Origin: Gammaproteobacteria bacterium
Lineage (GTDB): Bacteria; Pseudomonadota; Gammaproteobacteria; Steroidobacterales; GCA-2729495
Direction of reading: 5' to 3'
Assembly (NCBI GenBank): GCA_023150055.1
Contig: JAKLLP010000126.1
Coordinates: 1-6,576, forward strand
Length of the DNA stretch: 6,576 nucleotides
Positions 1 to 6,456 of this stretch are shown here, in pieces. The first letter of the stretch is position 1, and every line of letters starts with the position of its first letter. The position numbers and the translations under genes are program-made. The notes under the pieces are model-generated. The model did no database searches and was not told where the DNA came from. It worked only from the letters and a program-made list of their open reading frames with translations.

Positions 1-399
1 GTCGAGCTCAAGCCCGGCAAGGGAGCCCAGCTCGCCAGGGCGGCGGGTGGCAGCATCCAGATCGTGGCGCGTGAGGGCTCATACGCCACGGTGCGCCTGC
101 GATCCGGGGAAATGCGCCGAATTCATGTCGAGTGCCGGGCCACCGTCGGTGAGGTCGGCCACGGCGAGCATAACCTCGAAAGCCTCGGTAAAGCCGGTGC
201 CACGCGTTGGCGCGGCATAAGGCCCACGGTTCGCGGTGTCGTGCAGAACCCGGTCGACCATCCCCATGGCGGCGGTGAGGGCAGGACTTCTGGCGGGCGC
301 CATCCGGTATCGCCGTGGGGGCAGCCCACCAAGGGTTACAAGACCCGCAACAACAAGCGCACGAACCGGATGATCGTCCGGGATCGTCGCAAGAAGTAA
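1..399 (+). CDS. rplB: 50S ribosomal protein L2 (C-terminal part, 5' end outside window)
   Basis: Reading frame 1 is open from the first base to a TAA at 397-399 and gives the last 132 residues of L2, roughly the second half of a family of about 273 residues. It starts at [13 protein letters not shown], a conserved L2 segment, and continues with [26 protein letters not shown] and [14 protein letters not shown]2 is a primary 23S rRNA binder near the peptidyl transferase centre and forms an inter-subunit bridge. The first His of DHPH (codon 259-261) corresponds to the conserved E. coli His229, which has been implicated in peptidyl transfer; it is intact. The basic tail ([10 protein letters not shown]...RDRRKK) is normal. 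rpsS follows after a 30-nt gap, as in the standard S10 operon. The truncation is only the window edge. Confidence 0.98.
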   Translation, partial: VELKPGKGAQLARAAGGSIQIVAREGSYATVRLRSGEMRRIHVECRATVGEVGHGEHNLESLGKAGATRWRGIRPTVRGVVQNPVDHPHGGGEGRTSGGRHPVSPWGQPTKGYKTRNNKRTNRMIVRDRRKK

Positions 400-416
400 C
401 GCGCGCTGAATCGGTT

Positions 417-420
417 GGAG
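417..420 (+). promoter_or_regulatory. ribosome binding site deciding the rpsS start
   Basis: GGAG at 417-420 lies 9 nt before the GTG at 430. It overlaps an in-frame TTG at 415 that would otherwise be the longest-frame start. This placement makes the TTG part of the Shine-Dalgarno region and supports GTG as the true start. Confidence 0.75.
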
Positions 421-429
421 ATTGCACAG

Positions 430-723
430 GTGCCACGCTCGGTAAAGAAAGGTCCCTTTGTTGACGCCCATCTGGCGCGGAAGGTCCGGCAGGCGGTCGA
501 GACGAACAGCCGCCGCCCGATCAAGACGTGGTCACGCCGGTCGATGATTCTCCCGGAGATGGTCGGTCTCACGATCGCGGTACACAACGGCCGTGATCAC
601 GTGCCCGTGCTCGTGACGGAAAATATGGTCGGTCACAAGCTGGGTGAGTTTGCCGCAACACGCACGTTCAAGGGGCATTCTGGCGATCGCAAGACTAAGG
701 CAGCCGCGGCGGGCGGAGGCTGA
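430..723 (+). CDS. rpsS: 30S ribosomal protein S19
   Basis: This 97-residue protein beginning [11 protein letters not shown] after the initiator is S19, a 30S head protein that works with S13 near the A site. Family hallmarks seen are [43 protein letters not shown] and TRTFKGH. I place the start at GTG 430 rather than the in-frame TTG at 415, because the conserved family N-terminus (MPRS) begins there and a GGAG sits 9 nt upstream. The E. coli protein is about 92 residues. The extra length is at the C-terminus, which ends [10 protein letters not shown] rather than in the mostly lysine tail of E. coli. The TGA stop is followed after 5 nt by rplV. Confidence 0.97.
   Translation: MPRSVKKGPFVDAHLARKVRQAVETNSRRPIKTWSRRSMILPEMVGLTIAVHNGRDHVPVLVTENMVGHKLGEFAATRTFKGHSGDRKTKAAAAGGG
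715..719 (+). promoter_or_regulatory. strong ribosome binding site of rplV
   Basis: GGAGG lies inside the last codons of rpsS, 9 nt before the rplV ATG at 729. It is among the best Shine-Dalgarno matches in the window, and its position inside the upstream gene fits coupled translation. Confidence 0.75.
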
Positions 724-728
724 CAGAC

Positions 729-1061
729 ATGAACGTATCGGCAAAGTTGCGTCACGCGCGTATCTCTCCGCAGAAGTGCCGGCTGGTGGCTGACGCCGTG
801 CGCGGGGTTCCCGTTGGGAAAGCGTTGCAGATTCTCGGCCTTATGCCGAAGAAGGGTGCGCGAATCGTGAAGAAGGTTCTCGAGTCGGCGGTCGCCAACG
901 CTGAACACAACCACGGCGCCGATATAGACGAGCTGCGAGTGGCAAGCATTCTCGTCGATGAGGCGCCGACGTTGCGCCGCTATGCCTCCAGGGCTAAGGG
1001 CCGTGGTACCCGGATCACGAAGCGCAACAGTCACATCACGATCAGCGTGGCGGACGAGTAA
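729..1061 (+). CDS. rplV: 50S ribosomal protein L22
   Basis: The product has 110 residues, the same as E. coli L22, and aligns with it without gaps. L22 binds all 23S rRNA domains, and its long beta-hairpin lines the nascent-peptide exit tunnel. Motifs seen are [47 protein letters not shown] and SHITISV. The hairpin segment (about residues 79-95) reads [15 protein letters not shown]. Compared with my memory of E. coli (GPSMKRIMPRAKGRA) it has Ala for Gly79, Ser for Pro87 and Gly for Ala93, but no deletion of the residues 82-84 whose loss gives macrolide resistance. The start is fixed by a GGAGG upstream. rpsC begins 22 nt after the TAA stop. Confidence 0.98.
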   Translation: MNVSAKLRHARISPQKCRLVADAVRGVPVGKALQILGLMPKKGARIVKKVLESAVANAEHNHGADIDELRVASILVDEAPTLRRYASRAKGRGTRITKRNSHITISVADE

Positions 1062-1071
1062 GGCGGATTGC

Positions 1072-1077
1072 GAGGAA
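1072..1077 (+). promoter_or_regulatory. ribosome binding site of rpsC
   Basis: GAGGAA lies 6 nt before the ATG at 1084, inside the 22-nt rplV-rpsC gap. The same frame is open upstream to 958, but that extension lies inside rplV in another frame. This site therefore supports 1084 as the start. Confidence 0.75.
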
Positions 1078-1083
1078 TTCTTC

Positions 1084-1767
1084 ATGGGTCATAAAGTCAA
1101 TCCGATTGGTATCCGGCTCGGCATAACCCGCGACTGGTCGTCGAAGTGGTACGCCGATTCGCGGACGTTTCCCGCCTACCTGGACGCCGACTACCGGATC
1201 CGCAAGTTTCTTCGTGCCCGTCTGTCCGAGGCATCAGTGAGTCTCGTGCAGATCGAGCGGCCTGCCCGCAAGGCCCACATCACCATTCATACGGCCCGGC
1301 CGGGCGTTGTGATTGGCAAGAAGGGCGAGGACATCGAGAGCCTGAGGCGAGGTGTCGGGAACATGCTCGGCATGCCACTGACCGACGTGCGCATCAATAT
1401 CGCCGAAATACGTAAGCCCGAGCTCGACGCTTACCTGGTTGCCGAGGGAATCGCCCAGCAGCTCGAGCGCCGCGTGATGTTCCGTCGTGCAATGAAGCGA
1501 GCGGTCACCAACACCATGCGTCTCGGCGCCCTCGGGATCAAGGTGCGTGTCTCGGGGCGGCTCAACGGTGCTGAGATTGCCCGTTCGGAGTGGTACCGAG
1601 AGGGGCGTGTGCCGCTGCACACGTTTCGTGCGGATATCGACTACGGGGTTGCCGAAGCCAAGACGACCTATGGCGTGATTGGCGTCAAGGTCTGGATCTT
1701 CCGCGGCGAAGTGTTCGAGAAGGACGAGGTTGCTCAGGCGCCGGCTGCCGAGCAGCCGGCTCAATAA
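1084..1767 (+). CDS. rpsC: 30S ribosomal protein S3
   Basis: This 227-residue protein is S3, a 30S head protein at the mRNA entry channel. It begins [14 protein letters not shown], the family N-terminus. The type II KH domain carries the GKKG loop at about residues 78-81 ([12 protein letters not shown]). The C-terminal domain contains [16 protein letters not shown], whose Arg-Arg and Lys (about 134, 135 and 138) match the basic residues linked to mRNA unwinding in E. coli S3. It continues with [20 protein letters not shown] and [14 protein letters not shown]. coli S3 has 233 residues with a lysine-rich tail, whereas this tail is short and Ala/Pro/Gln-rich ([11 protein letters not shown]). Tails in this family vary, so I read this as lineage variation. 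Confidence 0.98.
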   Translation: MGHKVNPIGIRLGITRDWSSKWYADSRTFPAYLDADYRIRKFLRARLSEASVSLVQIERPARKAHITIHTARPGVVIGKKGEDIESLRRGVGNMLGMPLTDVRINIAEIRKPELDAYLVAEGIAQQLERRVMFRRAMKRAVTNTMRLGALGIKVRVSGRLNGAEIARSEWYREGRVPLHTFRADIDYGVAEAKTTYGVIGVKVWIFRGEVFEKDEVAQAPAAEQPAQ

Positions 1768-1781
1768 GGGAACAGCGCCAG

Positions 1782-2195
1782 ATGTTGCAGCCGACGCGCC
1801 CAAAATTTCGCAAGCAGTTCAAGGGTCGCAATCGCGGGCTGGCCCATCGCGGCAGTTCCGTTGCTTTCGGCGACTTTGGTCTGAAAGCCGTGGAACGCGG
1901 GCGCCTGACTGCCCGGCAGATCGAGGCGGGCCGCCGTGCCATGACGCGCTTCATCAAGCGTGGTGGCAAGGTCTGGATCCGCGTGTTTCCGGATAAGCCC
2001 ATCACGCAGAAGCCGCTGGAAGTCCGGCAGGGCAAGGGCAAGGGCAACGTCGAATACTGGGTTGCCCAGATCCAGCCCGGTCGTGTCCTCTACGAGATGG
2101 AGGGCGTCACCGAGGAGACCGCCCGCGAAGCGTTCAAGCTGGCTGCCGCAAAGCTGCCCCTGGCTACCGTGATCGTTACGCGAGGGGTGATCTGA
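1782..2195 (+). CDS. rplP: 50S ribosomal protein L16
   Basis: This 137-residue protein is L16, a late-assembly 50S protein that helps position the A-site tRNA near the peptidyl transferase centre. Hallmarks are [19 protein letters not shown] at the start, [44 protein letters not shown] and [13 protein letters not shown]. The start is the ATG that gives the conserved MLQP N-terminus; the open frame continues upstream to 1590, but that part overlaps rpsC. It is one residue longer than E. coli L16, through a change at [10 protein letters not shown]. The Arg in VRQGKG (residue 82) aligns with E. coli Arg81, which the oxygenase RoxA (YcfD) hydroxylates. Its TGA overlaps the rpmC ATG by one base. 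The ribosome binding site (AAGGGA over the rpsC stop) is modest. Confidence 0.98.
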   Translation: MLQPTRPKFRKQFKGRNRGLAHRGSSVAFGDFGLKAVERGRLTARQIEAGRRAMTRFIKRGGKVWIRVFPDKPITQKPLEVRQGKGKGNVEYWVAQIQPGRVLYEMEGVTEETAREAFKLAAAKLPLATVIVTRGVI

Positions 2196-2410
2196 TGGAA
2201 GCGGCAGAATTACGTTCCAAGAGCAGCAAGGATCTGGTGGAGCAATTGCTCGCGCTGAGGCGCGAACAGTTCAATCTGCGGGTGCAACAGGCGACCGGCC
2301 AGCAGGCCCGGCCGGACCAGGTTGCGCGGGTGCGCCGCGATATAGCGCGGGTAAAGACCGTGCTGCGGGAACAGGAATTGCGGACCAAGAAGGCGGGAGC
2401 CGGGGCATGA
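2195..2410 (+). CDS. rpmC: 50S ribosomal protein L29
   Basis: This 71-residue, mostly helical protein is L29, which sits by the polypeptide exit tunnel next to L23 and the docking region for trigger factor and SRP. It is recognised from [32 protein letters not shown] and [16 protein letters not shown]. coli L29 has 63 residues; the extra eight or so lie at the C-terminus ([13 protein letters not shown]). The ATG shares its A with the last base of the rplP stop (TGATG), and GAGGGG at 2182-2187 lies upstream inside rplP. At the other end it overlaps rpsQ by 4 nt (ATGA). Both junctions suggest translational coupling through the L16-L29-S17 block. Confidence 0.96.
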   Translation: MEAAELRSKSSKDLVEQLLALRREQFNLRVQQATGQQARPDQVARVRRDIARVKTVLREQELRTKKAGAGA

Positions 2411-2694
2411 GCGAGGATAAAGCGCAGCCGACCGCTGGTGGCAAGAGCCGCCGGACGATGACCGGGCGCGTCGTCAGCAGCAAGATGGACAAGACCGTGG
2501 CGGTGGCGGTCGAGAGGGTCGTGCGTCACCCGCTGTTTGGCAAGTACATTCGTCGTACCACCAAGCTGCTCGCTCACGATGAGGCGAATACCTGCCGGGA
2601 AGGCGACCTCGTCTCTATTGTCGAGTGCCGTCCCATGTCCCGGCGCAAGTCCTGGCGTGTTGCAGAAGTGCTGCAGCGCGTGCAGGGCGGGTGA
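2407..2694 (+). CDS. rpsQ: 30S ribosomal protein S17 with extended N-terminus
   Basis: This 95-residue OB-fold protein is S17, a primary 16S rRNA binder needed early in 30S assembly. Hallmarks are [48 protein letters not shown] and [14 protein letters not shown]. coli S17 has 84 residues; here about ten extra residues ([16 protein letters not shown] region) precede the fold. I keep the ATG at 2407 because GGGAG at 2395-2399 lies 7 nt upstream and the ATGA overlap with rpmC is a typical coupled start. The next in-frame ATG (2458, MTGRVV) would give 78 residues, shorter than usual, with no comparable upstream site. It is the last gene of the S10-operon segment. Confidence 0.96.
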   Translation: MSEDKAQPTAGGKSRRTMTGRVVSSKMDKTVAVAVERVVRHPLFGKYIRRTTKLLAHDEANTCREGDLVSIVECRPMSRRKSWRVAEVLQRVQGG

Positions 2695-2741
2695 TCGGTT
2701 TTCGAAACAGCTATCGAAATTGAGATTGACGGGACCCAGTC
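2695..2741 (+). other. S10/spc operon junction, 47 nt
   Basis: This is the largest gap in the window and falls where the E. coli S10 operon ends and the spc operon begins. It is visibly richer in A/T than its surroundings. It contains the palindrome TTTCGAAA at 2700-2707 and a related TATCGAAA at 2712-2719. I found no GC-rich hairpin followed by a T run, so no intrinsic terminator. I also found no -35/-10 pair with both hexamers good at 16-18 nt spacing. GGGA at 2731-2734 serves as a modest ribosome binding site for rplN. Read-through from S10 into spc is therefore likely, though a weak promoter cannot be excluded. Confidence 0.6.
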
Positions 2742-3110
2742 ATGATTCAGATGCGGACGATGCTCAACGCTGCGGACAACAGCGGCGCAAAGAGGCTGAT
2801 GTGCATCAAGGTGCTCGGCGGGTCCAAGCGGCGTTACGCAGGCGTTGGCGACGTCATCAAGGTAAGCATCAAGGATGCGATCCCGAAGGGCAAGGTCAAG
2901 AAGGGCGAGGTGTACAGCGCCGTGGTGGTGCGTACTACCAAGGGTGTGCGACGTTCTGATGGCTCGCTCATCCGCTTCGACGACAACGCGGCGGTGTTGT
3001 TGACGTCGAAGCTCGAGCCGATTGGTACCCGCATTTTCGGGCCCGTTACGCGTGAGCTGCGGACAGAGAATTTCATGAAGATCATTTCCCTGGCGCCGGA
3101 AGTGTTGTAG
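2742..3110 (+). CDS. rplN: 50S ribosomal protein L14
   Basis: This 122-residue protein is L14, a beta-barrel protein on the interface side of the 50S subunit. It takes part in an inter-subunit bridge and is the docking site of the silencing factor RsfS in other bacteria. It closely follows E. coli L14 (123 residues): [87 protein letters not shown] and [12 protein letters not shown]. The single-residue difference is in the TSKLEPIG loop. It is the first gene of the spc segment. It ends in TAG, and rplX begins 18 nt later. Confidence 0.98.
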   Translation: MIQMRTMLNAADNSGAKRLMCIKVLGGSKRRYAGVGDVIKVSIKDAIPKGKVKKGEVYSAVVVRTTKGVRRSDGSLIRFDDNAAVLLTSKLEPIGTRIFGPVTRELRTENFMKIISLAPEVL

Positions 3111-3119
3111 GTGGTGGGC

Positions 3120-3123
3120 GGAG
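3120..3123 (+). promoter_or_regulatory. ribosome binding site deciding the rplX start
   Basis: GGAG (within GGGCGGAG) lies 5 nt before the ATG at 3129. A GTG at 3111, directly abutting the rplN stop, opens the same frame earlier but would place this site inside the gene. Confidence 0.7.
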
Positions 3124-3128
3124 CGAAC

Positions 3129-3443
3129 ATGAAGAGAATTCGCAAAGGTGACGAAGTGATCGTCGTGACGGGCAAGGACAAGGGCCGACGCGGCACTGTC
3201 ATGCGCCTGGACGGGGACCGTGTTGTCGTGGAGAACGTCAACGTCGTCAAGAAGCATGAGAAGCCGAACCCGACCAAAAGCCGTGCCGGCGGAATTGTCG
3301 AAAAAGAGATGCCTCTGCACATCTCCAACGTGATGTTGTTCAACCCGATCTCGCAAAAAGGGGATCGCGTTGGTGTAAAGGTTCTGGAGGATGGCCGTCG
3401 CGTGCGCGTCTTCCGGTCAAGTAAAGAGGTGGTGGACGTTTAG
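3129..3443 (+). CDS. rplX: 50S ribosomal protein L24
   Basis: This 104-residue protein is L24, one of the proteins that initiate 50S assembly by binding the 5' domain of 23S rRNA; it lies near the exit tunnel. The KOW motif is at the N-terminus ([19 protein letters not shown], about residues 6-24). It is followed by [26 protein letters not shown] and [19 protein letters not shown] chose ATG 3129 over the in-frame GTG at 3111 because [10 protein letters not shown] matches the family N-terminus, the length then equals E. coli L24, and a GGAG sits 5 nt upstream. It ends in TAG, and rplE follows after 27 nt. Confidence 0.97.
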   Translation: MKRIRKGDEVIVVTGKDKGRRGTVMRLDGDRVVVENVNVVKKHEKPNPTKSRAGGIVEKEMPLHISNVMLFNPISQKGDRVGVKVLEDGRRVRVFRSSKEVVDV

Positions 3444-3470
3444 TCCCCGCCGCAGCATAGGTCGCAGGCC

Positions 3471-4010
3471 ATGGCCAGGTTACAGCAGTTCTACCAGACA
3501 GAAGTCGTGCCCAAGCTCGGCAAGGAGCTCGGGCTGTCGAACAAGCTCGAAATTCCGCGTATTACCAAGATCACCCTGAATATGGGTGTCGGAGAGGCAA
3601 TCAACGACAAGAAGATCGTCGATAAGGCCATGAATGACCTCATGATGATCACCGGGCAGAAGCCGGTTGCGACCAAGGCACGTAAGTCGGTTGCGACCTT
3701 CAAGATCCGCCAGGGGCAGCTCATCGGTTGCAAGGTGACGCTTCGTCGTCAGCGGATGTATGAGTTTCTCGATCGGCTGATCAACGTCGCTATTCCGCGT
3801 ATTCGTGACTTCAGGGGCCTGAATTCCCGTTCGTTCGATGGCCGCGGCAACTACAGTCTCGGTATTCAGGAGCAGATCATCTTTCCGGAAATTGATTACA
3901 GCCAGGTGGACGCGGTGAGGGGTCTCGACATCACGATAACGACCACGGCCGGCAGCGACGCTCATGCGCGGGCGCTACTCGAGGCGTTCAATTTCCCGTT
4001 CCGTAAGTAG
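3471..4010 (+). CDS. rplE: 50S ribosomal protein L5
   Basis: This 179-residue protein is L5, exactly the E. coli length. L5 binds 5S rRNA with L18 in the central protuberance and contacts the P-site tRNA. Hallmarks are [115 protein letters not shown] and EAFNFPFRK. The start gives the family MARL N-terminus. The ribosome binding site is weak: only TAGGT at 3458-3462 and an AGG too close to the start. The ATG sits at the centre of the palindrome GGCCATGGCC (3467-3476). In E. coli the start of rplE is the S8 target for feedback repression of spc; I see only a short hairpin candidate here. It ends in TAG. Confidence 0.98.
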   Translation: MARLQQFYQTEVVPKLGKELGLSNKLEIPRITKITLNMGVGEAINDKKIVDKAMNDLMMITGQKPVATKARKSVATFKIRQGQLIGCKVTLRRQRMYEFLDRLINVAIPRIRDFRGLNSRSFDGRGNYSLGIQEQIIFPEIDYSQVDAVRGLDITITTTAGSDAHARALLEAFNFPFRK

Positions 4011-4041
4011 CAATCGGTAATCAACGCGAGCAGTCAGCAAG

Positions 4042-4347
4042 ATGGCAAAGAAATCCATGGTTCTGCGTGAGGTCAAGCGGCTGAAGATTGTTCAGCGCTT
4101 TGCAAAGAAGCGGGCAGAACTGAAGAAGATCATCCAGAATCCGGTTACCAGCGATGAGCAGCGCTACGAGGCGCTGCGTCGGCTGCAGGCGTTGCCGCGC
4201 GACGCCAGTCCGACCCGGCTACGCAATCGCTGTTCCATTACCGGGCGGTCGCGGGGCTACTACCAGAAGTTCGGCCTGGGGCGAAACAAGCTGCGCGAAC
4301 AGGCGATGGCGGGAAATGTTCCCGGCCTGACGAAGTCGAGCTGGTAA
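4042..4347 (+). CDS. rpsN: 30S ribosomal protein S14, zinc-free long form
   Basis: This 101-residue protein is S14, a 30S head protein next to S3, S10 and S19, and has the same length as E. coli S14. It begins [13 protein letters not shown] and has [43 protein letters not shown] and [11 protein letters not shown]. It contains a single cysteine (residue 64) and no CXXC pair, so it is the long zinc-independent form rather than the short zinc-ribbon paralogue of about 61 residues. The ribosome binding site is weak (CGAG 11 nt upstream, AGCAAG directly before the ATG). It ends in TAA, 23 nt before rpsH. Confidence 0.97.
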   Translation: MAKKSMVLREVKRLKIVQRFAKKRAELKKIIQNPVTSDEQRYEALRRLQALPRDASPTRLRNRCSITGRSRGYYQKFGLGRNKLREQAMAGNVPGLTKSSW

Positions 4348-4357
4348 CAGGCGGGGT

Positions 4358-4364
4358 TAGAGGA
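4358..4364 (+). promoter_or_regulatory. ribosome binding site of rpsH
   Basis: TAGAGGA lies 6 nt before the ATG at 4371, within the 23-nt gap after rpsN. It contains GAGG and is clearly stronger than the sites of the two preceding genes. Confidence 0.7.
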
Positions 4365-4370
4365 TTTCAA

Positions 4371-4769
4371 ATGAGCATGAATGATCCCATTGCCGACATG
4401 CTGACCCGGATCCGCAACGGGCAGACAGTGGGCCTGAAGAGCGTGAGCATGCCCACCTCTCAGCACAAGGAAGCGATTGCGACGGTGCTGCGCGATGAGG
4501 GTTATGTGGAGAGCTTTGCAGTCAGCGAGACACCGGCCGGTCATCGTGAGTTGGTGGTCGAGCTGAAGTACTTCGACGGCAGGCCCGTGATCGAGCGGCT
4601 TAGTCGTGTAAGCCGGCCCGGCCTGCGGATGTACCGGCGCAAGGATAAGCTGCCGAAGGTAATGGGCGGCCTCGGCGTGGCGATCGTATCGACGCCAGCT
4701 GGGGTCATGAGCGACCGCGCGGCGCGTGCCCGCGGGCTTGGCGGAGAGATTATTTGCCTCGTTTCGTGA
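4371..4769 (+). CDS. rpsH: 30S ribosomal protein S8
   Basis: This 132-residue protein is S8, a primary binder of the 16S central domain. In E. coli it is also the translational repressor of the spc operon. It begins [18 protein letters not shown] and contains [52 protein letters not shown] and the terminal [11 protein letters not shown]; the [13 protein letters not shown] and GGEIIC segments form the RNA-binding C-terminal half. E. coli S8 has 130 residues, and the two extra fall in the ETPAGHRE loop. Whether it represses its operon here depends on a target site in the mRNA, which I could not establish. It ends in TGA, 45 nt before rplF. Confidence 0.98.
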   Translation: MSMNDPIADMLTRIRNGQTVGLKSVSMPTSQHKEAIATVLRDEGYVESFAVSETPAGHRELVVELKYFDGRPVIERLSRVSRPGLRMYRRKDKLPKVMGGLGVAIVSTPAGVMSDRAARARGLGGEIICLVS

Positions 4770-4814
4770 TGCGACGCCGCCATGGCGCAGTGCACGGAGC
4801 AGTGAGTTAACGGT

Positions 4815-5348
4815 ATGTCGAGAGTTGCAAAAAGGCCGGTGGAATTGCCGAAAGGGGTGGAAGTAACCACCAGTGACTCGGCAGTCAAGGTCAAGGGGCC
4901 GAAGGGCGAGCTGCAGCTGACGATTCACCCGCAAGTCGAGGTGCATGTCGGCGATGGCAAGGCGCAGATTTCTGCCCGGTCTGCCGGACGAGTGCCAAAT
5001 GCGGTCGCCGGCACCACCCGGGCATTGCTCGCCAATATGGTCACAGGCGTGACCAAGGGCTTCGAGCGTAAGCTCGAACTGGTAGGCGTCGGTTACCGTG
5101 CCCAGGCGCAGGGCCGGAAGTTGAATCTGACGCTCGGTTTTTCCCACCCGGTTGCCTACCCGGTGCCCGATGGCATCACGGTGGAGACGCCTAGCCAGAC
5201 GGAAATCGTCGTCAAGGGAATCGATCGGCAGAAAGTCGGTCAGGTTGCCGCGGAGATCCGTGGGTATCGCGCTCCGGAGCCCTACAAGGGCAAGGGCGTG
5301 CGTTACTCCGGCGAGAAGGTGGTCCTCAAGGAAGCCAAGAAGAAGTAG
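4815..5348 (+). CDS. rplF: 50S ribosomal protein L6
   Basis: This 177-residue protein is L6, equal in length to E. coli L6. It binds 23S rRNA domain VI near the sarcin-ricin loop and the base of the L7/L12 stalk. The N-terminal repeat starts [17 protein letters not shown] and includes [13 protein letters not shown]. The second repeat holds [30 protein letters not shown] and [26 protein letters not shown]. The signature [16 protein letters not shown] comes near the C-terminus, followed by a lysine tail. The ribosome binding site is weak (AGTGAG 8 nt upstream; GGAG at 4796-4799 is 15 nt away). The preceding 45-nt gap contains only an eight-codon ATG frame that stops before rplF. It ends in TAG. 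Confidence 0.98.
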   Translation: MSRVAKRPVELPKGVEVTTSDSAVKVKGPKGELQLTIHPQVEVHVGDGKAQISARSAGRVPNAVAGTTRALLANMVTGVTKGFERKLELVGVGYRAQAQGRKLNLTLGFSHPVAYPVPDGITVETPSQTEIVVKGIDRQKVGQVAAEIRGYRAPEPYKGKGVRYSGEKVVLKEAKKK

Positions 5349-5381
5349 TCGCAGCCTGGCTGTGGGATACGGACGACATTT

Positions 5382-5735
5382 ATGAGAAAGAACGAGGCGA
5401 GACTTCGCCGTGCCCGCAAGGCGCGGTGCCGGATCCGGGAACTGGCAGTGCCCCGGCTGTCGGTGCATCGCACGCCGCGCCACATCTATGCGCAGGTCTT
5501 TTCGCCGGACGGCGGCACCGTGATCGCTGCCGCCTCGACGGTGCAGGAGACGCTCCGGCAGGGCATGAAAAACACCGGCAATATCGAGGCTGCCGCCGCG
5601 GTAGGCAAGGCAATTGCCGAAAAGGCCAGGACGGCTGGCGTCACGCGTGTGGCATTCGATCGTTCGGGTTTTCGCTTTCACGGTCGCGTCAAGGCATTGG
5701 CCGACGCCGCCCGCGAAGGCGGGCTGGAATTCTGA
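5382..5735 (+). CDS. rplR: 50S ribosomal protein L18
   Basis: This 117-residue protein is L18, the same length as in E. coli. It binds 5S rRNA with L5 and attaches it to the 50S central protuberance. The basic N-terminus ([17 protein letters not shown]) is the flexible RNA-binding tail. The fold carries [48 protein letters not shown] and [20 protein letters not shown]. The ATG is 33 nt after the rplF stop, and the upstream region has no good Shine-Dalgarno match (only GGAC-like bases), yet the N-terminus aligns with the family, so I keep it. rpsE begins 15 nt after the TGA. Confidence 0.98.
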   Translation: MRKNEARLRRARKARCRIRELAVPRLSVHRTPRHIYAQVFSPDGGTVIAAASTVQETLRQGMKNTGNIEAAAAVGKAIAEKARTAGVTRVAFDRSGFRFHGRVKALADAAREGGLEF

Positions 5736-5750
5736 GTAGGGTAGTCAGAC

Positions 5751-6263
5751 ATGGCGAGAGTTGAGCAGTCAGCATCATCCTCCGGCGACGACTTCCTCGA
5801 GAAGCTCGTGACGGTCAACCGCGTGGCAAAGGTCGTCAAAGGCGGCCGCCAGTTCGGATTCACCGCGCTGACCGTGGTCGGCGACGGGAAGGGACAGGTT
5901 GCATTCGGTTATGGCAAGGCACGTGAGGTGCCCAATGCGATCCAGAAAGCGATGCAGGCCGCACGCAAGAACATGCGCCGTGTCGACTTGAACAAGGACA
6001 CCCTGCACTGCGCCATGACAGGTGAGCATGGCGCCACGCGGGTTTATATCCAGCCTGCCGCAGAGGGTACCGGCATCATCGCTGGTGGCGCCATGCGCGC
6101 CGTACTCGAGTGCGCCGGCGTGCGCAACGTGCTGGCCAAAATCTACGGCTCGCGAAACCCGATCAATGTCGTGCGTGCGACCGTCAATGCGCTGCAGGCG
6201 TCGCGTTCGCCGGAATTGATTGCGGCAAAGCGTGGCAAGACATTGAGCGAAATCCAGGACTGA
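5751..6263 (+). CDS. rpsE: 30S ribosomal protein S5
   Basis: This 170-residue protein is S5, on the back of the 30S body at the mRNA entry and involved in decoding accuracy; E. coli S5 has 167 residues. An N-terminal tail rich in Ser and Ala ([15 protein letters not shown]) is slightly longer than in E. coli. It is followed by the double-stranded-RNA-binding-like domain with [21 protein letters not shown] and [19 protein letters not shown]. The C-terminal domain has [39 protein letters not shown] and [11 protein letters not shown]. The spectinomycin-contact loop ([11 protein letters not shown]) is complete with no deletion. TAGGG at 5737-5741 just after the rplR stop is the likely ribosome binding site. 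rpmD follows 4 nt after the TGA. Confidence 0.98.
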   Translation: MARVEQSASSSGDDFLEKLVTVNRVAKVVKGGRQFGFTALTVVGDGKGQVAFGYGKAREVPNAIQKAMQAARKNMRRVDLNKDTLHCAMTGEHGATRVYIQPAAEGTGIIAGGAMRAVLECAGVRNVLAKIYGSRNPINVVRATVNALQASRSPELIAAKRGKTLSEIQD

Positions 6264-6267
6264 GCCG

Positions 6268-6456
6268 ATGGCCGTGGGCAAGAAAATAAAGGTGACGCTG
6301 GTGCGCAGCACCGCCGGGCGGCTGGCGGCACACCGCGCCTGCGTGCAGGGGCTCGGGCTGCGGCGAATCCGGCAGTCGGTGGTTGTGGCTGATACCCCCG
6401 AGAACCGCGGCATGATCAATCGCGCCGCCTATCTGCTCCGCGTGGAGGAAGCCTGA
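6268..6456 (+). CDS. rpmD: 50S ribosomal protein L30
   Basis: This 62-residue protein is L30, a small 50S protein near 23S domain II. It is recognised by [39 protein letters not shown] and the terminal YLLRVEE. E. coli L30 has 59 residues. L30 is absent from some bacterial phyla, so its presence between rpsE and rplO fits a proteobacterial layout. The ATG lies 4 nt after the rpsE stop with CAGGA at 6255-6259 inside rpsE, and its TGA overlaps the rplO ATG by one base. Confidence 0.97.
   Translation: MAVGKKIKVTLVRSTAGRLAAHRACVQGLGLRRIRQSVVVADTPENRGMINRAAYLLRVEEA
6444..6449 (+). promoter_or_regulatory. ribosome binding site of rplO
   Basis: GGAGGA lies within the last codons of rpmD, 6 nt before the rplO ATG at 6456. 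The stop/start overlap (TGATG) and this strong site together point to coupled translation. Confidence 0.75.

Noticed and set aside
958..1083. In-frame upstream extension of rpsC beginning at ATG 958.
   Set aside because: It lies inside rplV in another frame. The family N-terminus MGHKVNP begins at 1084 with GAGGAA 6 nt upstream.
1590..1781. In-frame upstream extension of rplP.
   Set aside because: It overlaps the conserved C-terminal domain of rpsC, and the L16 family start MLQP lies at 1782.
2726..2731. TTGACG resembling a -35 hexamer before rplN.
   Set aside because: It lies about 11 nt before the rplN ATG, so any -10 element would fall inside the gene; no partner hexamer supports a promoter.
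3111..3128. GTG start for rplX directly after the rplN stop, adding six residues (MVGGAN).
   Set aside because: The GGAG at 3120-3123 fits the ATG at 3129, and the 104-residue product then matches E. coli L24 in length and N-terminus.
2574..3356. A 260-codon minus-strand frame antisense to rpsQ, rplN and rplX.
   Set aside because: It has the same shadow character: it overlaps three strongly conserved genes and shows no recognisable family.
4782..4805. An eight-codon ATG frame (MAQCTEQ, then TGA) in the rpsH-rplF gap, in frame with rplF.
   Set aside because: It is too short to support as a gene and stops before rplF. It has no clear ribosome binding site, and such short frames are expected by chance.
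4260..5681. A 473-codon open frame on the minus strand antisense to rpsN's end, rpsH, rplF and most of rplR.
   Set aside because: The sense strand is fully explained by conserved ribosomal genes. The antisense product is rich in Arg, His and Leu with no recognisable domain, and its openness follows from GC-rich codon bias that depletes antisense stops. It spans gene borders without any sign of a ribosome binding site I could identify.
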